A DNA stretch of 64,000 nucleotides from contig JAIQDT010000234.1 in assembly GCA_021521415.1 (NCBI GenBank), positions 930,001-994,000 of the forward strand. Direction: 5' to 3'. Positions 10,984 to 20,645 of the stretch are shown piece after piece. The notes beneath the pieces are model-generated. The model ran no database searches. It was given only the letters and a program-made list of their open reading frames with translations, and was not told where the DNA came from. A program made the translations under genes and the position numbers. This stretch comes from Bidens hawaiensis. Lineage: Eukaryota > Streptophyta > Magnoliopsida > Asterales > Asteraceae. Numbering within the stretch: position 1 is the first letter of the stretch; each line of letters starts with the position of its first letter.

Positions 10984-11811
10984 TTTGGTTCTTGATTCAC
11001 GTTAGATTTGTGGTGAAATTCGTGTTTTTCTCGTGAAAATCGTAATTTTTGCCGGAAAATTCCGAATTTTTGGTGTTTTTGATCTTGGTGTTCGTCGTGT
11101 TCTTGTCAAAAACTATTAAAATTGTCATATTTTGGTGTTTTGATCTTAGAATTGTGTGTTAAAAGTTCGAGTTTCGTCAAGAACGTTCTTCGCGTTCTTC
11201 GTGTTCTTCGTATTTTTGGTGGTTTTGATCCGTTTTTTGGTTGGTCTTAAGTTGTTTTTGTGTTAAAAGTCATATTTCGATCTTAAGTTGCCCCTTGATC
11301 TTTCAAAATTCGTGTTTTTGATTCAAAATTCGAAAATCCGTCAAAATCTTCTAATTTTGGAATTTCCAGATTTTCCGATCGAACCAGTCTATTTTTGGAA
11401 CTCATTCGATCGAATAGCCTTCCTATTCGATCGAACAAGTTTGAACTTTGACCGAATCAGTTTTTCCCGCCGAGAATTACTCCTAGTTCATTCGATCGAA
11501 CCAGATTTGTTCATTCGATCGAATTAGTCACCATTCGATTGAATAAGTCTTTTATTCGATCCGTCGATTCGATCTTTGTCTTATTCGACTGTCAGAACCC
11601 GTTCGATTGAACCAGAAACTCTTTCGATCGAACTTCTCAACCCATTCGATCGAACCAGATTCACATTCGATCGAATAACTTTCGGAAGATCAGATCTGTA
11701 TTTCAGAGAGACATTCGATCGAACCAGAACACATTCGATCGAATAGGTCACTCATCCGATCGAATCAAACTCATTCGATCAACAGTTAAACGTCAAAGCA
11801 AAGAAACAAAG
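10984..11811 (+). other. Sire-1 leader with a dense ATTCGATCGAAT palindrome array
   Basis: 828 bp without a convincing gene. From about 11375 to 11795 there are roughly fifteen copies or near copies of a motif centred on CGATCG, usually CATTCGATCGAACCAG or CATTCGATCGAATAG, about every 25-30 bp. The first half is T-rich with short GTGTTCTTCGTG-like repeats. The array ends 20-30 bases before the gag ATG. Confidence 0.85.
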
Positions 11812-14800
11812 ATGGCTACAAGTTCGAGTACCAACAAGAGGATTCAATCGATTCTCGAAAGTGATTCTGAATCGGGAAGCTATAACAAGCCACCAAAGCT
11901 AATGACTTTAAACGAATTTACAACCTGGAAGACAAGATTTCAAATTCATATAACAGGTGTAAATCCTGGACTTTGGGAAGCTGTCCAGACAAGTTGGGTG
12001 CATCCAACGAATGATGATGGTGAGTCGTTGAGCTACTTTAGGCTATCTGAAGAACAAAAGATAGCCTTCGATGCTGAGAAGAAAGCCTTCTCCTTACTAT
12101 CACAAGCACTCTCCACTGATCTTTTTCATCAGTTTAACCAGTTTACTACAGCGTCAACTCTTTGGAACGCACTGGTTGACCGATGTGAAGGATCTGATTC
12201 CCTTAGAGAAATTCACGCACGGGAGCTCAAGCGTGAATTTGATCTGTTTAGTCCAGAGTCGGGAGAAGATATTGAGTCGTTACTGTCGAGATTTTACCAT
12301 CTAATGTCAGAACTCAAGTCCTATAACGTCAAAACTACAGGGACTGAGAAAGTTAGATGTCTTGCACAAGGACTTCCACCTAGCTGGAGCACCTTCCTGA
12401 CAGTAATGAGAAGAAGTCATCAGCTGGAGACGATTCTCCTGTCTGATTTTATTAAAGAAATCAGACACGAAGAGGCTGAACTAAGAGCCTCTTCCAGAAA
12501 ACCGAGATCAACTTCTGACAAATCACTTTACATGTCAAAACCTCCTTTGTCAGATTCAACTGATCATGCTCCGATGAAGACTGCTTTTGTCTCCTCAACG
12601 TCAAATCAATCAAAGGGGACTGAAACGAGATCTTCCGTCCCACTATCAACTTCTGGAAACTCAAGTACTAACTCCGGACCCAAGTCAACGGAGAAAGCAA
12701 CGTTGAATACTGAAGGCTTGGGAACAGTAACAGTGGAGGTTGCCAAAGAACACATGGCAACTCTAGGCACGATAATTGAGTCCTACAGTTTAATGGTGGC
12801 GGGTAAGCTAGGAAATAGTCATCTGGACAGCGATGACTATGAACAGCTTGACGAAGATGATATGGAACGCATAGACATTATGTGGGCTCTTGGCAGTGCG
12901 TTCCGAAGGGCCAGAAAGTGGACGAAGAAAACAGGTCAGGCCCTCTCAATAAACAACAAATCCAAGTTCGGCTTTGATAAAAGCAAAGTAAAATGCTACA
13001 ACTGTGGCGAACTTGGTCACTTTGCCAAGGAGTGCTCGAAGCCAAGAAGGGAAGGTCACCAATATCCCTTCCGAACCACTTCATCATCATCCACTCCTGC
13101 TGCAGCAGCTGCAACTGTCAACCTTGAGAGACAACTGGTCCCTCAAAATCAAACCGCAGCAAACAACGTCGACATCAACAACGAAACTGCTCTTGCAGTT
13201 CAAGGGGATGAAGGCGAGACATGGAACTTGAGCATCAACATGGCTGATGTCACAGTAGTAGATGAAAACTCTGAAACAGAGTCTGTTGTTTCCTCGACCA
13301 ATGAAGAATATACTGTCGATGAACCAGCTGCTGAAGTCCATGAAGGAGAACCTGAGGTTGAAGTGGTATCTTTGGAGATTAAGGAGGATCACGAAAAAGA
13401 GTCAAATGTTCCTCAAACATCTCCATGTTCGACAATTCCCGCAGAGGCTGCTAAAGTTGAAGAAGTCAACGAAGTAGAGTCTAAAGCAACTTCTGCATCG
13501 TTTCTGGAAAAAGCTGGGAATCTTTGCTTTGCATTCATGGCAGAGACATCAAATGCCAAGGTAAGTTCTAACCCATCAACTCCCAAACCAGAAAATGTTA
13601 AATGTTTAAAATGTGAATTGTATGAACAAGAAATTCAATCTCTAAAAGAGAGAATTGAAGATCTCGAGGCTTACAAACAAGCAGCCTCAAGATCTTTAAT
13701 GGAACTGACTGACGCGCTTGCACAGAATAAGGCTTGGAAGCAGAAAGAGTCTGTTTTTAAAGAAAAGATTGATAGCCTTAAGCGTCAGAACAAGGAACTT
13801 GAAATATGTGTTCTGAATCAACAAGACTCTATCAATTTTCACATAAATAAGAATAATGTTTTGAAAAAAGAATTGGAAAACTTGAAAGCTGATTTTGAAT
13901 CATTGAATTTCAAATTAAAAAGTTACTCAAATTCATCTTATTTATTAGAACACATCATTCCCGAGTTCCGAGGCAAAAAGGAAAGAGGCGTGGGATATAA
14001 CAATGTCCCACCCCCGATCCTGAATCAATTTTCAAGCACACCAGGAGCTGTGCCGGATGATGAATCAAATGATTATATACCCGAGGACACAAACCAAATT
14101 TCTAAGTCTAAGGGTAAAGAAGTCATTGACCCGGCTCCTGAGTCCAAACAAAATGTTGATGCCACAGACTTAGGTTCCACAACTAAATCGGGCCCACCAC
14201 CATCTAAGTCAAAGGCAACAACAACAAGAAGTTCTCAGAAGAAAAAGTTTAATCCTAAATCTGAGAAAGTCTATGTGGAACATAGTACCCAGTTTGTAAA
14301 GGAGGGTAACGTTAATGAAAAACATAATTTCCCAAAACACCCTCCTAGACAAACTTCACCCCAAAATGTCAAATCCAGGGGGTACTATGATAACAGACAA
14401 AACCAGAGTTATTTCTCTCCACCAAGTCAAAGGGGGAGAAACTACTGTTTTTCGTGTGGAGAGGTAGGGCATATAGCAAGATTTTGCTATAAGTACACGG
14501 ATCCTAAGCAGTACATATCGACTCCGGATCCGAGGTATGTCAAGTCACCTCCTAGGAGGCGACCGACCATTGACATTCAAGGTCAAGAACGGTTTCACAC
14601 ACCGAGGTCGGTTTCTCCTCGGAAACCTCAGCCAACCTCACCACACCAATCCCCAAACCCCTCAGATCCAAGTGTTTCCACTTCGACAAGTGAAACTCAG
14701 TCTTCAACCAGCTATCTCAAACATGCTGAGAAGAAGACTGACTTTTGGAAACCTAAGAAAACTAACACTGTTGATAACAACGTCAAATCTGAAAACAGTG

Positions 14801-14889
14801 TTAATGAGGGTAAATGGATTGAATTGTTCATTCGTGATGAAGATGGAAAACCCAAGACCTTAAGGGCTTGGGTTTCCAATGATATTTAA
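11812..14889 (+). CDS. gag: Sire-1 Gag polyprotein (1025 aa)
   Basis: Structural protein that packages genomic RNA in the cytoplasm. Residues about 25-240 form the copia Gag domain (PKLMTLNEFTTWKTRFQIHI, then LREIHARELKREFDLF and CLAQGLPPSW). A CCHC knuckle begins at residue 395 (CYNCGELGHFAKEC), an acidic linker covers about 470-560, a predicted coiled coil spans about 596-715, and a second knuckle begins at residue 879 (CFSCGEVGHIARFC). It is much longer than typical copia Gag but in line with Sireviruses. The start ATG follows the palindrome array. It ends with TAA at 14887-14889; pol continues in the same frame. A perfect 5' splice-site match (AAG/GTAAGT) falls at codon boundary 583/584 (see findings), so full-length Gag may come from unspliced RNA. 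Confidence 0.95.
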   Translation: MATSSSTNKRIQSILESDSESGSYNKPPKLMTLNEFTTWKTRFQIHITGVNPGLWEAVQTSWVHPTNDDGESLSYFRLSEEQKIAFDAEKKAFSLLSQALSTDLFHQFNQFTTASTLWNALVDRCEGSDSLREIHARELKREFDLFSPESGEDIESLLSRFYHLMSELKSYNVKTTGTEKVRCLAQGLPPSWSTFLTVMRRSHQLETILLSDFIKEIRHEEAELRASSRKPRSTSDKSLYMSKPPLSDSTDHAPMKTAFVSSTSNQSKGTETRSSVPLSTSGNSSTNSGPKSTEKATLNTEGLGTVTVEVAKEHMATLGTIIESYSLMVAGKLGNSHLDSDDYEQLDEDDMERIDIMWALGSAFRRARKWTKKTGQALSINNKSKFGFDKSKVKCYNCGELGHFAKECSKPRREGHQYPFRTTSSSSTPAAAAATVNLERQLVPQNQTAANNVDINNETALAVQGDEGETWNLSINMADVTVVDENSETESVVSSTNEEYTVDEPAAEVHEGEPEVEVVSLEIKEDHEKESNVPQTSPCSTIPAEAAKVEEVNEVESKATSASFLEKAGNLCFAFMAETSNAKVSSNPSTPKPENVKCLKCELYEQEIQSLKERIEDLEAYKQAASRSLMELTDALAQNKAWKQKESVFKEKIDSLKRQNKELEICVLNQQDSINFHINKNNVLKKELENLKADFESLNFKLKSYSNSSYLLEHIIPEFRGKKERGVGYNNVPPPILNQFSSTPGAVPDDESNDYIPEDTNQISKSKGKEVIDPAPESKQNVDATDLGSTTKSGPPPSKSKATTTRSSQKKKFNPKSEKVYVEHSTQFVKEGNVNEKHNFPKHPPRQTSPQNVKSRGYYDNRQNQSYFSPPSQRGRNYCFSCGEVGHIARFCYKYTDPKQYISTPDPRYVKSPPRRRPTIDIQGQERFHTPRSVSPRKPQPTSPHQSPNPSDPSVSTSTSETQSSTSYLKHAEKKTDFWKPKKTNTVDNNVKSENSVNEGKWIELFIRDEDGKPKTLRAWVSNDI

Positions 14890-14910
14890 ACCTTTTGTTT
14901 TTGTGTGCAG
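13561..14910 (+). other. Candidate retained intron (exitron-like) spanning the gag C-terminus and stop
   Basis: Donor AAG/GTAAGT at 13561 and acceptor T-rich tract plus TGTGCAG at 14910. Both borders are phase 0 relative to gag and pol, and the length is 1350 bp, divisible by three. Removal would take out the coiled coil, the second knuckle and the TAA stop and fuse Gag codon 583 with the pol frame. Sire-2 has donor and acceptor matches at the corresponding places. Splicing itself is inferred, not shown. Confidence 0.5.
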
Positions 14911-17900
14911 GTTGCTCTATATGATCCAAGATTCAACATGTGGATCATAGACTCAGGAGCTTCCAGGCACATGACTGGAAACATGAATCTCCTTTCAAGT
15001 GTCAGACAAATAAAAGGAGGTGCAGTTTCCTTTGCAGGAAATCAAGGAGGTTATATCACGGCCCAAGGAATGGTGTCTAATGGGCGAATTTCGTTTGAGA
15101 AAGTAAATTTCATCAAAGAGTTGGAGAACAACCTGTTGTCGATAAGTCAAATCTGCGACAAAGGTTTCAAAGTTATGTTTGACGACCGAGATTGCCACAT
15201 CTTGCCTAAGGATTTCAACTTTCCTGAAGACAAGGTTTTAATGTCAGCTGCACGCCAGAGTGATCTTTACATTCTGGATATGGCTAAGGCAGGGTCAACG
15301 TCTCCAACGGCGACATGTTTCGTGTCCAAGGCATCCGAACGTGATACTGTCTTATGGCATAGACGGATGGGACACATAAATGTCAGGAACATGAACAAGC
15401 TTGTGCACCGCAGACTAGTTGAGGGAGTTAATCTGAGAAGTTTTCGTCTCCCTGATTCATGTGTGAAGTGCAAAGCCGGAAAGCAGATAAAAAGGTCCCA
15501 CAAGTCTAAGAGTTTCCACTCAATTGATATTCCGTTGGAACTCCTTCATATGGATCTTTTTGGCCCAATAAGCGTCAAAAGTATCTCTGGGCACTCATAC
15601 TGTCTAGTGGTTACTGATGAATATTCTAGATTCTCTTGGGTGTTTTTCTTGAAAGTAAAATCAGAAACGTTTGGGTGTATACAACTGCTGGTTACAACTA
15701 TTGAGTCTCAATACAATCTGAAGGTTCGAAGAATGCGGTCAGATAACGGTACAGAATTTAAAAATGCGAATGTTGAAAATTTCTGCAAAGAAAAAGGGAT
15801 CGTTCAGGAGTTCAGTGCCCCATATGTTCCACAAATGAACGGGGTTGCTGAAAGGAAAAATCGTACGTTAATCGAGACAGCAAGAACAATGTTAGCCGAC
15901 TCAGTGTTACCTGTTACGTTTTGGAGTGAGGCAATTGCCAACGCCTGTTTCACATTAAATCGGGTAGGCATCGTCAAGCGCCACGGCAAGACAAGTTTCG
16001 AGCTTCTTCAACGACGAAGGCCTAACTTAGAGCACCTGGAACCATTCGGGGCTCTTTGCACGTTACTTAAAAGGCAAGTCGATAATAAGTTCGAGGAGAA
16101 GATCATCAACGGCTATTTTCTGGGTTACAGCATACCTCTCAAAAGGGTCTTCAACAGAACAACAAAATTAGTTGAAGAATGGTACCATGTCGATGTTCAA
16201 CGCTACACAGAACCAGCCAAGGGGACAGGAGAAGACTGGTTGTTTGATTATGACAAACTGTTCAAGTCATTCAATCTGTATGAGATTGCTATTCAAATGA
16301 TGTATGAGGCGCAAAATGCACCTCCTGATGAATCTTTGCAATCTTCAACTCATCCTGGTCCGTCATCATCTTCCTCCACAGAGTCTAGCGATCAAGTTCA
16401 AGAATCTTCCGAATCTGAATCTGAAGATGAATCTCCAGCAGATGATGTACAATCGGCACCAACTCAGGTTACGTCACAACCTTCATCGTCAAATCAAGAA
16501 GTGCCGAATGCAGATCAGCCTCTAACGTCTACTTCAGAGGCACCACAATCCGCTCCAGTTCCTGAGCCGAACTTAACTAACTTGGAACAAAATGTTGTCG
16601 TTTCTGACAATCCGGTTGTTAGGACTGAACGTGATCATCCACAAGACAACATTATAGGGGACTTTCAACAGGGTGTCAAAACTCGGCGACAGCTGAATTT
16701 TGGTCTCTACACAGAAATGATGGAGTCAGGATCAGTTGCTCTTAATGCCCATGAATGCTTCTTAGCACAAGAAGAACCACACAGCACCACCGATGCGCTG
16801 AAAGATTCCAACTGGGTCTCAGCCATGCAAGAGGAATTATTGCAGTTTAAACGACTTGGTGTGTGGAAGCTGGTGGATCTCCCCAAAGGACAGAAGAAAA
16901 TTGGCACTAAGTGGGTACTAAAATGTAAACGTGACGATCGTGGAGTGATTGTTCGCAACAAAGCCCGCCTGGTGGTCCAAGGGTTTAGGCAAATCGAAGG
17001 CCTAGACTACAATGAGGTATATGCTCCGGTTGCTCGTTTGGAGGCAATCCGGATGTTCTTGGCGTATGCATCTTTCAAGAAATTCAAAGTATATCAAATG
17101 GACGTCAAGAGTGCCTTTTTGTACGGTCACATCGAAGAGACCGTATATGTGGCACAACCTCCAGGTTTTGAAGACCCATATCACAAGGACAAAGCCTATC
17201 TGCTCAACAAGGCTTTGTACGGTCTTCACCAAGCCCCGAGAGCTTGGTATAAAGAACTATCCAAACACCTTCTGAACAACGGGTTTAGAAGGGGAACCAT
17301 TGACTGCACACTATTCTCAAAAGAAAAAGAAGGAGATCTAATTATGGTACAAGTGTACGTGGACGACATCATCTTCGGGTCCACGAATAAAACACTTTGT
17401 AAGGAGTTCGAACAAGTGATGAAAGAAAAATTTGAAATGAGCTCCATGGGTGAGATGAAGTTCTTCTTAGGACTTCAAGTTGATCAAAAAGATTCCGGTA
17501 TCTTCATTCACCAGACAAAATACGTCAATGACATCTTGAAACGGTTTGAGATGTTGAGTTCTTCTTCACAGGGAACTCCTTTAGAGGTTAATCACGGGAT
17601 TAATCCTGACGAGAAGGGTGAATTGATCAATCCAACTCACTATAGAGGGATCATCGGATCTCTAATGTACCTGACTGCTTCTCGGCCAGACATAATGTTT
17701 GCTACGTGTCTCTGTGCACGTTACCAGTCAAAGCCGAAGGTCTCCCATCTGATTGCAGTCAAAAGAATTTTGCGTTATCTGAAGGGTACTCCAGATTGGG
17801 GTCTTTGGTATCCTTATGATGACAACTTCGATCTTCATGCGTATAGTGATTCGGATTATGGTGGTTGTAAACTCGATTACAAATCAACAACAGCAGGATG

Positions 17901-18324
17901 TCAGTTCTTTGGAAGTCGTTTAGTAACGTGGCAATGCAAAAAGCAGACGTCAGTCTCCACTTCAACAGCTGAGGCGGAATATATTGCGGCTGCCAGTTGC
18001 TGTTCTCAAGTTATTTGGATTCAGCAACAAATGCGTGACTACGGTATTGAATGTTCTACTACTCCCATATATATTGATAATTCTGCTGCAATTTCAATTA
18101 CCAAAAATCCTGTTCATTTTAGCAAAACGAAGCACATCGAAATTCGATATCACTTCCTTCGTGACTGTTACGAAAAGAAGTTAATCGATGTGATAAAAAT
18201 CCCCACTCAGGAACAACGCGCTGATCTCTTCACTAAAGCATTTGATAAACCACGGTTTTTATATTTACTAGAGATCAACGGCGTTAAACGTATATCAGAT
18301 GATGTTCCTGAAGATATCATTTAA
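14890..18324 (+). CDS. pol: Sire-1 Pol polyprotein: protease, integrase, reverse transcriptase, RNase H
   Basis: Open from the gag stop to TAA at 18322-18324, in the same frame as gag and with no early ATG, so it needs readthrough or splicing. Counting from 14905 (1139 aa): protease DSGAS at residue 16; integrase zinc site H152, H157, C186, C189; integrase triad D217, D280, E316 (35 residues between the last two); RT with ARLVVQGF, QMDVKSAFL and catalytic YVDDI at about nt 17355; RNase H with SDSDYGGC and TAEAEYIAA at about nt 17970; a C-terminal ADLFTKAFD tail. PR-IN-RT-RH order defines Ty1/copia. All catalytic residues are present and the frame is unbroken, so the protein may be functional. 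Confidence 0.96.
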   Translation, partial: TFCFCVQVALYDPRFNMWIIDSGASRHMTGNMNLLSSVRQIKGGAVSFAGNQGGYITAQGMVSNGRISFEKVNFIKELENNLLSISQICDKGFKVMFDDRDCHILPKDFNFPEDKVLMSAARQSDLYILDMAKAGSTSPTATCFVSKASERDTVLWHRRMGHINVRNMNKLVHRRLVEGVNLRSFRLPDSCVKCKAGKQIKRSHKSKSFHSIDIPLELLHMDLFGPISVKSISGHSYCLVVTDEYSRFSWVFFLKVKSETFGCIQLLVTTIESQYNLKVRRMRSDNGTEFKNANVENFCKEKGIVQEFSAPYVPQMNGVAERKNRTLIETARTMLADSVLPVTFWSEAIANACFTLNRVGIVKRHGKTSFELLQRRRPNLEHLEPFGALCTLLKRQVDNKFEEKIINGYFLGYSIPLKRVFNRTTKLVEEWYHVDVQRYTEPAKGTGEDWLFDYDKLFKSFNLYEIAIQMMYEAQNAPPDESLQSSTHPGPSSSSSTESSDQVQESSESESEDESPADDVQSAPTQVTSQPSSSNQEVPNADQPLTSTSEAPQSAPVPEPNLTNLEQNVVVSDNPVVRTERDHPQDNIIGDFQQGVKTRRQLNFGLYTEMMESGSVALNAHECFLAQEEPHSTTDALKDSNWVSAMQEELLQFKRLGVWKLVDLPKGQKKIGTKWVLKCKRDDRGVIVRNKARLVVQGFRQIEGLDYNEVYAPVARLEAIRMFLAYASFKKFKVYQMDVKSAFLYGHIEETVYVAQPPGFEDPYHKDKAYLLNKALYGLHQAPRAWYKELSKHLLNNGFRRGTIDCTLFSKEKEGDLIMVQVYVDDIIFGSTNKTLCKEFEQVMKEKFEMSSMGEMKFFLGLQVDQKDSGIFIHQTKYVNDILKRFEMLSSSSQGTPLEVNHGINPDEKGELINPTHYRGIIGSLMYLTASRPDIMFATCLCARYQSKPKVSHLIAVKRILRYLKGTPDWGLWYPYDDNFDLHAYSDSDYGGCKLDYKSTTAGCQFFGSRLVTWQCKKQTSVSTSTAEAEYIAAASCCSQVIWIQQQMRDYGIECSTTPIYIDNSAAISITKNPVHFSKTKHIEIRYHFLRDCYEKKLIDVIKIPTQEQRADLFTKAFDKPRFLYLLEINGVKRISDDVPEDII

Positions 18325-18390
18325 ATTGTTTTCATTTTTTCTTTTCTTAAAAATTTGAAAAAGTCCAAAAAGATTTTGTTTTTTATAAAT

Positions 18391-18405
18391 TCTAGGGGGA
18401 GAAAG
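18391..18405 (+). promoter_or_regulatory. Polypurine-tract-like motif after pol
   Basis: TCTAGGGGGAGAAAG, 67 bases after the pol stop. Sire-2 has the same AGGGGGAGAA motif about 50 bases after its pol stop (37406-37420, minus). It may act as an additional plus-strand primer or as a conserved processing signal. Confidence 0.55.
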
Positions 18406-18636
18406 GTTTCAAGAAAAACCAAAAACAATATAAAATACAAAAACCCAAAAACATTAAAAAAATTTCAAAATTTTGAGAAGTTGATCTTGTTACAAGAAAG
18501 GTGATAGTACACAGACGCTATCATACTGAGACATCAAAAAGATTTGTTATGTCTGTACACATCAAAAAGATTTGTACAGCTTATTTTCATTTTTCTTATC
18601 TTAAATTTTTATACATCACTATCGCTTAAAATTATG

Positions 18637-18893
18637 TCGATTACCTCAGTTTGATGGACACATTTTCGGATGTGTTTTGGTCCTTACTTCTACTAGTAGA
18701 TTATGAGGATAGCCATTAACCAGATGACTGAAAGTGATTGGGGCGAGTTTTGATGGGTTTTTATTCTTTCGCTGAAAATTAGTCGGTTATACTGAGTTAG
18801 AAGGACACATACTCGTATGTGGTCGGTCCAGTTGATCCATTGGATCTTCAGGATAGCCGTTTACCTGAAGACTTTGACTTGATCGGGGCGAAA
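18637..18893 (+). repeat. Diverged direct duplication with conserved hairpin
   Basis: Units at about 18637-18756 and 18782-18893 share the order GTCG-TTA, a short ACACAT...ATGTG hairpin, GGTCC, AGGATAGCC, and a final GGGGCGA block. The stems match, but the loops differ (TTTCGG versus ACTCGT). Confidence 0.7.
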
Positions 18894-19285
18894 TAATTTA
18901 AACGTTATTTTTAAAGACATTCTTATATATTCATAAAATGAGAAATTGATCCAACCTTGGAAAACGATAGATATACTGATTCTGTGTGCTTAACTAGTGA
19001 AGTTATTAGGCTTAAAAGGCTTTAGAACGGTCATTGTGTGTCATGGTAGCTTTTTATGGTGCGTAAAAGTAGATGTGATACAAACTAAATCTACTCGATT
19101 TTACGTGGAAACTCCTTAAGAGTTTTGTATGTCTTCATATATATCTTTCCGAATGATAGGCAGAAAAGCGATTACCCAGTCATACACGAGCCCATAAGTG
19201 TTCTGATTCCCGTAAAGATAGTGTGTGAAGAAACTGCAGTGATCCAGATTCGGGACTTGCAATTGTTTACTACTCTGAAGTCTAT

Positions 19286-19288
<3 letters not shown>

Positions 19289-19334
<46 letters not shown>
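19289..19334. repeat. Poly(A) run, 46 bases
   Basis: Uninterrupted A homopolymer in the Sire-1 spacer. The length may be affected by sequencing error. Confidence 0.9.
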
Positions 19335-19337
<3 letters not shown>

Positions 19338-19439
19338 CAGTAGACAGTCATATACGTCTGTATGATTTCTTATTATAGATCCTTCTCAACCAAAAATAAT
19401 GTGTTTTAAATTTTTGTACAGTTGTTTATTTCAGTTTGA

Positions 19440-19444
<5 letters not shown>

Positions 19445-19484
<40 letters not shown>
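19445..19484. repeat. Poly(A) run, 40 bases
   Basis: Second A homopolymer, 110 bases after the first. Confidence 0.9.
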
Positions 19485-19490
<6 letters not shown>

Positions 19491-19548
19491 TTCTGAATTA
19501 ATCTTTTTATTTTTATTTATTTTATTCTGCTTTAATGTTGATGAGAAA

Positions 19549-19713
19549 TCATCGTGACAGGTAGTCTGATCCCTGTCCCTCCCTGTAAATATTTTGATAA
19601 AAACCAAAAAAGATTTTATTTCTATTTATTTTTTTTCTTTCTCATTTTATCTATTTCTGTTTGTTTGAGAATCGATGAGAAATCATCGTGACAGGTAGTC
19701 TGATCCCTGTCTG
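19549..19713 (+). repeat. 38-bp direct repeat pair
   Basis: GATGAGAAATCATCGTGACA and the following 18 bases occur at about 19549 and again at about 19676 without a visible mismatch, in the spacer upstream of ORF3. Confidence 0.8.
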
Positions 19714-20034
19714 TTCCTACTAAATGTTTATCCAGTGTGTAGGAATGAAAGAAAACTTCATGCAGGTTGCTAAATGTTCATCTGTGCAACAGGCTGTGCA
19801 TGAAAGAAAGAATGAAGTGACAAGAAAACCCAAAGATGTTTGAGCCTGATATTTTTCCATTTGTTACTAATGTATTATGATCTATATGTTCTGTAGGAAC
19901 GAAGCTCTCAGGATTGGAAAATGTCTACGAAAACTAACCAAGTGTCAAAAGTTTATGTTTTCGTGCAGGTTCAAAGGCATCACGATCGATGGACGGGAAA
20001 TAAGAAATTTAAAAATTTATTTTTCAAATGTTTT

Positions 20035-20645
20035 CCCTCATTCGATCGAATAGGTTGCTATTCGAACGAATAACTCGATCGAATGAACAGATTCGATCGA
20101 ATCAGTGGTTGAGGAATGTAAACAGTTGCGAAGAGACTCATTCGATCGAATAGAATCTCATTCGATCGAATGGTCCAAACGAACAAGTCCGTTCGATCGA
20201 ATAAGTCCAAAAATAGTATAATTATTCAAACTCATTCGATCGATCAGTTTTATTCGAAATATTTTACGGATTTTTGCTCTCAAATTGATTTTCCTCAAAC
20301 CCTCTTTTTGATCCGATCATATTATTCGATTTTTCACGTAGATCACGAAAATGTAAGTTTTACATGTTTTTAACCGTGTTTTGATCGAGTTCTTGATCGT
20401 TTAAGTTTTCCGGGTTCGGGTGTTCTTCATTTCTGGATTTTGCTTGAATGAGTCGAATTAGTTGATTCGATCGAACGAGTCTCTTGTTCGATCGAATGTG
20501 ACTTATTCGATCACTAGTTCGATCGAATCAGAAGTCAATGGGAAATTCTATCTCATTCGATTGTCTGTAATCGAACTAGATCTCATTCGATCGAATGAAT
20601 AGCTCATCCGATCGAATGTGTTACTCGTTCGATCGAACCAGTCCA
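20035..20645 (+). promoter_or_regulatory. ATTCGATCGAAT palindrome cluster upstream of ORF3
   Basis: About fifteen to twenty copies or near copies of the palindrome found in the LTR and leader, in two groups (20035-20235 and 20465-20645). Placement directly upstream of ORF3 suggests a regulatory role such as an internal promoter. This is inference. Confidence 0.6.

Noticed and set aside
14790..14910. Short gag-pol intron using GT near 14810
   Set aside because: The GGTAAATGG donor is out of phase with the acceptor, and other GT sites near the stop would give introns of about 50 bp, too short for plants. The 13561 donor is stronger and in phase.
14887..14910. Readthrough of the gag TAA as the only explanation for pol expression
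   Set aside because: Not excluded, since pol is in frame. But the stop context lacks the CAR-YYA readthrough signal, and the splice-site matches are conserved, so splicing is put forward as at least equally likely.
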